Assembly: GCA_022419385.1 (NCBI GenBank)
Contig: JAJUBI010000004.1
Span: 4,631,286 to 4,695,285 of the forward strand
Length of the DNA stretch: 64,000 bases
Reading direction: 5' to 3'
From: Paraconiothyrium sp. Pb-2020
Taxonomy: Eukaryota > Ascomycota > Dothideomycetes > Pleosporales > Didymosphaeriaceae
The notes under the pieces are model-generated. The model made no database searches. It saw only the letters and a list, made by a program, of their open reading frames with translations, and was not told the DNA's origin. Below, piece by piece: positions 56,680-64,000 of this stretch (its first letter is position 1; every line of letters starts with the position of its first letter). The translations under genes and the position numbers were made by a program.

Positions 56680-57943
56680 TTACAAGATGAGGGCGTTGAG
56701 GTTGCGTTGGACAATCATGTCCTGCACCGATTGCATGGTGATCTTCAGAAGGTTGGTGTCCGTTGCGTTGGTGTAGTGAACGTAGACCTCCTTCTTTGGT
56801 TGCCGTACTAGGTTTCGGAACTTGTTGGCGAAGAACTCCTGCCCGGCTTCGATGTCGGTCGGCTTCCCATTGTAATCTGGGAAGACCTTGTTTATTGGGC
56901 TCATGCCGCCCGCAATCTTTTCTCGGAACAGATCGATTTTGTTCAAGAACAGGATGAGAGCTGATTTCTCAAAGTATTTCGAATTTGATATCGATTCGAA
57001 GAGCATGAGGGCTTCGTGCATTTGGTTCTGCCTAGCGTTAGCGTGATCGAGCCGCAACCGGCAGTGCCACTTACGCCATTCCGGTCCTCCACCAACACAT
57101 GGTCGTAACCGCTTATAGCTACGAGGAAGAGGACGACTTGCACGTTGTCGAAAACGTGGATCCACTTCTTCCGCTCGGACCGCTGCCCACCTACATCGAA
57201 CATGCGGTATGTGAGATTTCCGAGCTCGAATATGGTTTCTGTGATACCGGTCGTTCGTAATCGCGTGCGGAGGATGTCCTGGTCTGTGGGTAGATAGTCT
57301 TTCGCGAAGAGCCTTTCTACGTCTGCAAAGAAGCTACAATATGTCAGTCATGGCACGACATAGAAGTGCGACATAACGTACTAGCTCAAGTTGTCGTGCA
57401 GCGCATACTGGTTGCCCTTCAATATGGCCAGCTGCACGCCCTTGTCTGCCCACAGGCTGTTGAAGGCGGCGAGACATTCCTGCGGCATGCCGTCCTCGAT
57501 GCCAATTTCAGGATCGCAGTCCGCAGTGATGAGTTCGGCGTAGCGCTGCCGCCATCAGTATCAATATAGATGAGTAAAATGCCAGTGTACGTACCAGGTT
57601 GTCATCATCTTCGAAGTCGGTCTCCTGCTCCTGCATCGCAGCAAAGATGGTCTGGAAGGCGGAGACCAGGTTGTTGAAGATAATGGCCCGCCATTGCTTG
57701 CGTTCGGTCTTGTTGAAGCCGCCAGCGTTTATGATACGCATCTGCTTCAGCACGGTGGACTTGCCACTCTCGCCAGCACCTAGGACATGTTCAGCGTGGT
57801 TCCGGGCAGTGTTTCCCAAGAGGCGTACCAAGCAGCAGCAGCTTCACCTCGCGCTGCTGCTTCTTCTTGTCATTCCGGATGACCTTGTCAATCTCCTCAT
57901 TGCGACGACTCTCGGGGTCGACTGGTTTCTTGCCGAAGCACAT
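56680..57943 (-). CDS. heterotrimeric G-protein alpha subunit, group II-like
   Basis: Five exons (57829-57943, 57595-57779, 57382-57545, 57075-57333, 56680-57027) encode 356 aa. The GTPase relays receptor signals at the plasma membrane. Visible are the P-loop GAGESGKS (residues 39-46), switch I Arg/Thr in RLRTTGITE, switch II DVGGQRSERKKW (from about 201), FLNKID (about 270) and the TNATDT base-binding loop. The N-terminus MCFGKKPVDPESR has Cys2 for palmitoylation but not the MGxxxS myristoylation signal, which resembles fungal group II (GNA-2-like). All exon joins fall inside conserved sequence and restore it. Confidence 0.93.
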
Positions 57944-60785
57944 TATACCCGGGGCCATTCACGAGCTCGCGGAGCAACTGTCGAGGCGCGGCGGGGACGT
58001 CGATGGACGCGGCGGTGGGCTTGTAGTCGTGCTCCAGACATGTAACGACACGAAGCGCAGGGCTATTTACGGGTCAGCCATGCATTGATATAGCCGCATG
58101 CGCATAAGACATGGAGGGCGGCGGCAGCACCAGACGGCGGGCGCGGGATAGCGCGGGCAGGCGCGGGTTTGACCATACTTACACCACACAATGTCAGACG
58201 CACAGTCGCAGGAAAACGAGTGTCAAAAAGGCGACGTGTGGCGAACTGCGACTGCGAGAGGACTTGGGCGAATGCTGGGGGTGATGAAGCAGCAGGAAAA
58301 GGGAGCTGTGCCGAGCATGGGCTGTTGGGGTTCCTTGCAAGAGGTCGAACTACTCGGTCGAGCCGCACTGTAACCCTTGACGCAACGGTTGGGCGAACAG
58401 GGACACACAACGAGGACCCAGCAGGACAGCAGACGACGCAGCGCCGTATAGCTTATGAGGAGAAAATGGAGCTCGGCGGGGAGGGCGGCAGTGGTTGTGG
58501 TTGACACCAGGGGATTGGGCAAGGCGCAGACCAGACGCAGCCTGGACTACACCACGGCGAGCGAGAAACGTGACGGCAACAAAGGCCTGCAATGCGCGAC
58601 GAAAGCCTAGCCAGGGATTTGGGGAGTCGGGAAACGGCAGCGAGAGCAGAACAAAGGACCCCATGAGACAGCAATGTGCACTCCCGCATTGGGCGTGAGC
58701 GGGTCCACCGCAGCTGTTCGCCGGGGATGCAGATTGGCTGGGCATGCTGCAAGACTCGCAAAAGGAACCAGGTGGCGCTGCACAAGGTCCCGAAGCAGAG
58801 GGACGTGTGTGTAGAGGTTAGCAGCCCGCGTGCCCGCGTTTCATGGGCACCGTCGAGCACGCTGTGAGTGGAGTCGCTGCCCGTCGCGCCTTGTACCGCC
58901 ACCGTGCTAGCGGATGCTAGTCACCATGCCGGTGCGAGGTTGCTCTGATGCCACACTCACAGGCGTAGAATGCCGCTCCTACACCACTGGCTGCCCCCAG
59001 GTCGACAGGCCGCCGTTGATCGCTGTCAGCACGAAACACGAGGACAATTTGCATCGGGGCTAGCCAGCGCAAGAACGAAGACTCACCGGCCCCTCCCGTC
59101 TGCTGGTGGATCCCGCGGCTTGCTCGAATCCGCTAGCGCCCATTCCTTGTCCGCTGCATTCTGCCTCTAGCGAGCTGACTTTTGCTTCTTCACCACTGCT
59201 GATTCTGCACCGCGCTGCAGGGCGAATTGGATAAAGCACCGGTTCATTGCCCTGGTCTTCCGCATCCTCGCCACCCCAGCTCCGCCGCCAAGCAACGAGG
59301 CAGGATCGAAGTGCTTGTTGATCTTCACCCTTTAGGATGCATATTTCCGATTCCCATGCAGCTTGGTAAGACCCCATGGGAAACACCACCTCGTACGAGC
59401 GCATCCAACCCTCCAACGCCGCCCAGCTTGGTCCCGGACCCCAAACCACGCGTAGCACCACCTCGTAGCATTGCAGCTTGTGGCATGCCCCTCGGGCCGT
59501 CGATGTTCCTGTGCTCCTTCCCCGGGCCGTGGCGCTGTTCCGAATGGTTTCCGACGCAAGGACCGGCGGCGAGTTCGCTCGGCCTAGCCAATTGGATTCG
59601 GCACCGGGTCCCTGGTTTGGGATGGGCTCCTGCATGTGCCGATCCTGTCGTTCCGTCACTCATGTCTCACGTCGAGCCCTGCTGTCATTCCTGTTCATCT
59701 CGCTGCATGCAACGCCGTTATTGTATGCACGCCTGCCAGGATCGTACCCGCTGCTTTTGAGTTGACGGCATGATGATTTGAATTGTTTCCTCAAAATAGG
59801 CCGCCTGCGCCTTCGAGCGTTACTAATATGGGCTCTGCTGCAGTCTTGCATTCCGAGGGTGAAATTCATCTTTTGTACATGCAAAGCATCGTGATCGAAA
59901 GATTTACTCCCAAGTCATTCTATTTCCTACTTTTCTTTATTACCTTCTTATTACGTCACTTCTGGCAATCCCGTTTTCAGTGTTCGCAAGGCATTCCTTA
60001 TAGCGCTGTCATAGACTTCTTCAATATTACATCTGCTTATTCTATGCTGTCAAGTCTGCTTCCAGGAAATCTTCAATGCCTCACTTGTTTTGCAAGTAAC
60101 ATGATCAATACAGCATTGAAACCTTACTCGATAGTAAGATCAAGAGCTTAGGTAACCTCGTGCAAAGGAGATATTACATCAACTTGCTTCGCTTACTGGT
60201 GTATCATAATAGCATGCCACATCTATGAGCTCGCTTTCCTTTCACCTGCCAGCCTGTCACTCTCAACTTGCGAGCACATGTAACCCTAGACTGGGCATTG
60301 AACGTAGCCGGGCCTTCCTTGGGAAGAGTCACTCGGGTTGGTGTTTACGGATGACCAGGACCATGGCGGCTTGTGGCAGATCAACGAAGCATTGCATTCG
60401 TTATCGGCCGAAGAACCCTCCGCGCAGTACAAGTCAATGTTCCGTTGCCTGGGCATCATCTTCGACGAGTTTCGCTGTTGTTGTGGGTGAACGAGCGCTC
60501 CTTCCCATTGCGTTTACGCTGTTGCTCTCTTAACCCGCCTTCCTCATCTACGATTCCTCTCCTCCACCAAAACAGCAAAAGAAACTTACTGACGCCGACG
60601 CACAAAAGCAGGTATTCGTTTCATTGTGGACACCGCGAGCTCTTCAGTTGCTTCTATTGCCATCGCAAAAGCGAGTGAGCGTTACTGTAACTACCGCGTA
60701 CGTTGCATCTCCCCCACTATGTTATGTGCTTGTGTTGACGCTGATTTCGACAGAAGGGCCCCTCAATTACGAGTTTACTGGAACA
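57944..60785. other. 2.8-kb divergent intergenic region
   Basis: This separates the G-alpha gene (minus) from the coiled-coil gene (plus). Frames of up to 199 codons exist on both strands (58453-58902 and 59060-59659 minus, 59227-59760 plus) but lack domains or codon-like consistency. The length suggests long leaders, regulatory DNA or an unrecognised RNA gene. Composition shifts to AT-rich at about 59900-60100. Confidence 0.4.
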
Positions 60786-62953
60786 ATGGCGCCAGGTCAA
60801 CCATACTTCGGGCCCATCAGCATGGCCGACTCGCGCTACGCTTCTCCTCAGCGCAAGAAGCAGGTGGAAGCCCTTCTAGCTTCAAATCCGGCACTACAGG
60901 CGAAGAAAGAGTCTAACAACATCCTTGCGATTCGGGATCAGGTCGCGGCTGCTAACGATATTGTCTCTATGCAGAGCACTGGCATCCAGCTTGCCCAGGC
61001 GCAGGGCCAGGCGCTTGAGCAGGAGATTGCGCAGCACAAGCATATTCTCGATCAGACAGTGTCTACTGTGATCGCCAATACTCGCCAGGTAAGTCTGCAT
61101 CCCATGATTGGGAGAGTGTCCGATCCTGCCATGCTCTGCTGTGCTATTGAGGACTAGTTGACTTTCTTGCGACGCATATTTGCTCAGCTTCGAGTGGCTA
61201 ACGTGGGTACAGATCCTGAACATGATCACCGATGCAATTCAGCAAGAGCGCCCCGACACGGCCGACGCGTCTCTCAGGGTTGTGGCAAACCTTCGGCACG
61301 AATTAGAGAAGCTCGTTGAAGCTACTCGACAAGCTCAGGGCGCGCTCCCGTACTTTCTCGAGAAGCAGAAGGAGAACGCTAGTCTCCTCGCTAGAACCAA
61401 GATACAGGAAGCGCACCGTGATGTACAGCAAGAGCTGGGCCTGAAGGACAAGAAGATCCAGCTTGGGCAAGAGCTCCACCTCGAGCAGCAACAAGCTTAC
61501 AAGGACGTGGAGGCGAGCGCGAACCTCAGGATCACGGAGTTGCAGGAACGCCTCACGAGCATCCGCATGGAGCAAGGTTTGGTAAAGACTGAGCTCGAGG
61601 AGATGAAGGCGCAGCTCAAGAAGGCTCACGCAACCGAGAATGATGCTGTCAAGGCACGCAAGGAGCTGGAAGAGAAATTGATTATGTTGGTGCGTATTGA
61701 ATCTCCGCTTCATCCCATAGAGTGTGCTGATGCTCGCTCCCGCAGAACGAATCCAAGGACAGTATCTCTGCCGAGAATGCCAACATCCGCGGCACAATCA
61801 AAGACCTAGAGAACAAGCTGCAAGCTGCCGAGAAGGAAGCCACCGAGAACTTCGAGAAGGAGCTGCGACGCTTGATCGACCAGCTGCAGAAGGAGCAGCA
61901 GAAAGCCACGTCTTTGGAGGCTCATCTCAAGACGCTCCGCCAGGCTAACGAGACAGCTAGGAAAGAGGTTGAGAAGGCGAAGGCCGAGTCAAAGCTTCTA
62001 TCAGAGAAATACAGGGACCAGAGCGGAGAATACGCAAAGGTGTCCAATGTATGTCCCAAGACATGCTAAGCTGGCGCATAGACTAGACGCTGACAGATAT
62101 GCGCAGGATCTCAAAGAGCAGACGAAGAAGGTGAACATGCTAGATGGCGAAGTTCGTGATCTGCAGCAACAGAAGGCCGAACTTGAGAAAGAGCGCAATC
62201 GCGTAACCTTCCTCAAGGACAGCCTCCAGAAGCAGCATGCCGCACTCAAGGCTGAGCACGGTGAGTCTCCCAAACCACAGTTTTCTATGCTTCTTGCCAT
62301 TGACCGATCTAGACGACTTCAAGCAGCAGGGTGCACTTGTGAAGGAGGAAGCCCAGCTGCTTTTTGCCAAACTCAAGGAGGCCGAGAACAAGAACGATGA
62401 CCTGGATACGGAGAACAAGGACCTTCGCGCTAAGCAGTTGGAGCATGACAGAACTGTCGCTGCACTCAAGAAGGCTGATTCCGACATTGGTGAGTGAGCC
62501 GAGGACATGCCCCTATGAAAATCTGCTGATCGAACACGCAAACATAGCTACACTTCGCGCGACTGTACAGAACTTGCAGAGTACACCTACTGCCACCGAC
62601 GACTCGGCTGGTGCGGCGGCTCTCAAGAAGGAGCTCCAGGGACTTGGCGAAAAGTACACTAAGTTGCAGGGTGAGAAGGCCATTTGGGAAGAACTTGGTC
62701 GTGTGAGTTTCTGCTTTCCTGCAAATGACTTTCTAATTCACCACTAACCTGTTTCTAGAAAGCTATGCTCCAGTATCGTGAGATGAAGCCAAAGTACTTG
62801 GAACTTGAAGGAACTTCAGCGCAGCTCAAGCAGGTCCTGGCGGAGAATGATCAGCTCAAGCGCAAAACTACCGAAGCTACCAGCCGCCTCGATCAAGACG
62901 TCAAGTACTGGCGCGACAAGTACAACGGTTTGCTTGCGGAGATGGAGAGTTAA
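60786..62953 (+). CDS. long coiled-coil protein, unknown function
   Basis: Seven exons (60786-61088, 61213-61689, 61746-62048, 62107-62260, 62313-62489, 62548-62702, 62759-62953) encode 587 aa, nearly all heptad-like. The start region reads MAPGQPYFGPISMADSRYAS; an alternative Met is 36 nt later. Segments such as ELGLKDKKIQLGQELHLEQQ, MEQGLVKTELEEMKAQLKK, LKEQTKKVNMLDGEVRDLQQ and AMLQYREMKPKYLELEG show continuous a/d hydrophobics. All six introns keep frame; four are phase 0. It is the kind of rod found in spindle-pole, tethering or cytoskeletal proteins, but no specific family was recognised. Shares a divergent 2.8-kb region with the G-alpha gene. Confidence 0.82.
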
Positions 62954-63610
62954 GGTGAAATGCAGAATGATCACGCCGTCTTTCGCCGGTGCGCAAGCTC
63001 GAGGTATTATGCTGGTAAATGATGGACCAGACTTGAACGCATACAGGATCTGGGTCCTTAGCGACGGTACTGGGTGGGCTGCAACAGCAGTGTCATGATG
63101 GACTTTTCTGGATGGTTTACCACAATCAATAGGCTCATCAAATCTTATTTGCCGCTTGATAACGCCAAGGTTTTTAACAATGCGATAAACGATGGATGTC
63201 ATGTCATCTTACACTTCGCAATAGCGTGGCTCACCATGAGTGACTCGTGACCCCAATTCCCTGCTTTGAAACTGACGAGGCATAGCCTCCAGGATGTGCT
63301 TCTGGTGACAAACAACTCAAGTCTAACTAGTTGGCTGGGCTCTGCTATATACCATAACGATCAATGTAATCTACGTTCATAATCCGTATCTAGTGTTCTG
63401 CCCGTCATCTCCTTGAACTTCGCTCCCCTTTGAAATTCCGCGTGTAGTGTTCCCGCCGTTCCACTCCACCCTGCCACCCAACCAACCAATCAGCATCCCC
63501 ATCGCCCCGATTGCGCCATCCCTAGCTCGAAAAGCATTCTGCACGTTTGCGTTTTGTAGTGTGACTCTGATTCAGTACAACTGCATAGTATAGGTCGCTG
63601 CGCTTCAGCC
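62954..63610. other. intergenic, no gene recognised
   Basis: This 657-bp gap is the 3' flank of the coiled-coil gene and promoter of the next. A CCAACCAACCAATCA tract lies at 63479-63493, containing a CCAAT box on plus. Confidence 0.35.
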
Positions 63611-64000
63611 ATGGTACGTCATCTCAAAAATGAGTGTGGGATGGTGTTTGTTGATTAATGCCTACAGGTGCACGCGGACTCGTCGCATTTTGCGCAGGGG
63701 CTGAGCAGGGGGGAGGTGTATGCGCAGGTGCTGGAGCAGCGCGGGTGTTATTTGAGGGCAGAAATTGGGTATGAGTGAATTCTTGTTGCGTGGTAGTGGA
63801 GGCGAGGCGTGAGTGGCGTCTTGTCTAGGATGTGCTGACTGTGGGTAGGTTTGGTATGTTGCGGCTTTGCTTCTGCTGCGTGACTTGGCGCACGCACGCT
63901 CTGGTGATGGTTATGACTGACGAGATGTATCGGGATAGTAATTTCTCCAACGCGGCGTCGCTGCTTTGGCATGCGTATCACTCGCTTCCTGGGCCGGCGT
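63611..64000 (+). CDS. free-methionine-(R)-sulfoxide reductase (GAF domain), cut by window end
   Basis: The N-terminal part of a YKL069W-type fRMsr, which reduces free Met-R-sulfoxide, is visible. Exon 1 is only the ATG (63611-63613); exon 2 from 63668 reads VHADSSHFAQGLSRGEVYAQ and VLEQ. From 63739 the family sequence (ARVLFEGRNW) is in another frame, so one base seems to be missing near 63738/63739. Exon 2 ends at 63768 with donor gtatga. A 5-nt microexon at 63849-63853 (gtttg), flanked by gggtag and gtatgt, and exon 4 from 63939 restore NWVCNFSNAASLLWHAYHSL, the conserved start of the catalytic GAF domain. The gene continues past 64000. The frame break may be a base error since the rest is well kept. 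Confidence 0.8.

Noticed and set aside
59060..59659. 199-codon minus-strand frame in the divergent region
   Set aside because: Gly/Arg/Ser/Trp-rich chance reading; competing frames of similar length overlap on both strands.

Overview
The window is nuclear DNA from a filamentous ascomycete, most likely a Dothideomycete (class inferred, not shown). The evidence is gene style: compact intron-containing genes on both strands, introns mostly 38-126 nt with GTATGT/GTAAGT donors, CTAAC/CTGAC-like branch points and CAG/TAG acceptors, plus typical fungal families (Zn2Cys6 regulator, heterotrimeric G-alpha, secreted GH3 and GH26 enzymes, Nop16, mS38). I see no tRNA, rRNA, CRISPR array or intact transposon. 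About 49 introns were placed by hand from frame continuity, splice signals and family conservation.

Layout. 1.3-2.8 kb: two adjacent decayed genes, a secreted GH26 mannanase (frameshift plus in-frame stop) and the C-terminal piece of a formate/nitrite transporter (frameshift). 3.0-9.7 kb: a compact block of an SDR dehydrogenase, an IlvD/Edd-type dehydratase with sugar-acid-dehydratase features, a Zn2Cys6 regulator and an Ldh_2-type oxidoreductase, arranged as two divergent promoter pairs; I infer a sugar-acid catabolic cluster. A Dabb-domain protein (10.1 kb) and a small secreted Cys protein (11.4 kb) follow. 13-23 kb: atypical kinase, mitochondrial carrier, BTB protein with FG-like N-terminus, an unknown protein, proline iminopeptidase, Nop16, and a ZIP (YKE4/KE4-like) zinc transporter. 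24-32 kb: two small genes (one with an apparent frameshift), a 777-aa membrane protein of unknown function and a four-span membrane protein. 32.8-44.3 kb: FAD-oxidoreductase/Rieske fusion, F-box-like protein, RidA-family protein, a coiled-coil protein with a QQNN repeat tail and basic NLS-like motif, and a secreted GH3 beta-glucosidase. 46-57.9 kb: small charged protein, second BTB protein, maltose-acetyltransferase-type enzyme, Ala/Asn/Gly-rich secreted protein, mitoribosomal mS38, and a group-II-like G-alpha. 60.8-63 kb: a 587-aa almost entirely coiled-coil protein. The right edge cuts a free-methionine-R-sulfoxide reductase (GAF) gene.

Most notable observations: (1) the reductase gene at the right edge appears to contain a 5-nt microexon (63849-63853) that restores the family motif NWVCN; (2) three of about 49 introns appear to use GC-AG ends, one splitting the zinc-cluster motif of the regulator; (3) several otherwise recognisable genes carry single frame breaks, which could be real decay or base errors in this assembly; (4) the 3.0-9.7 kb block looks like a self-regulated catabolic cluster whose substrate is not evident.
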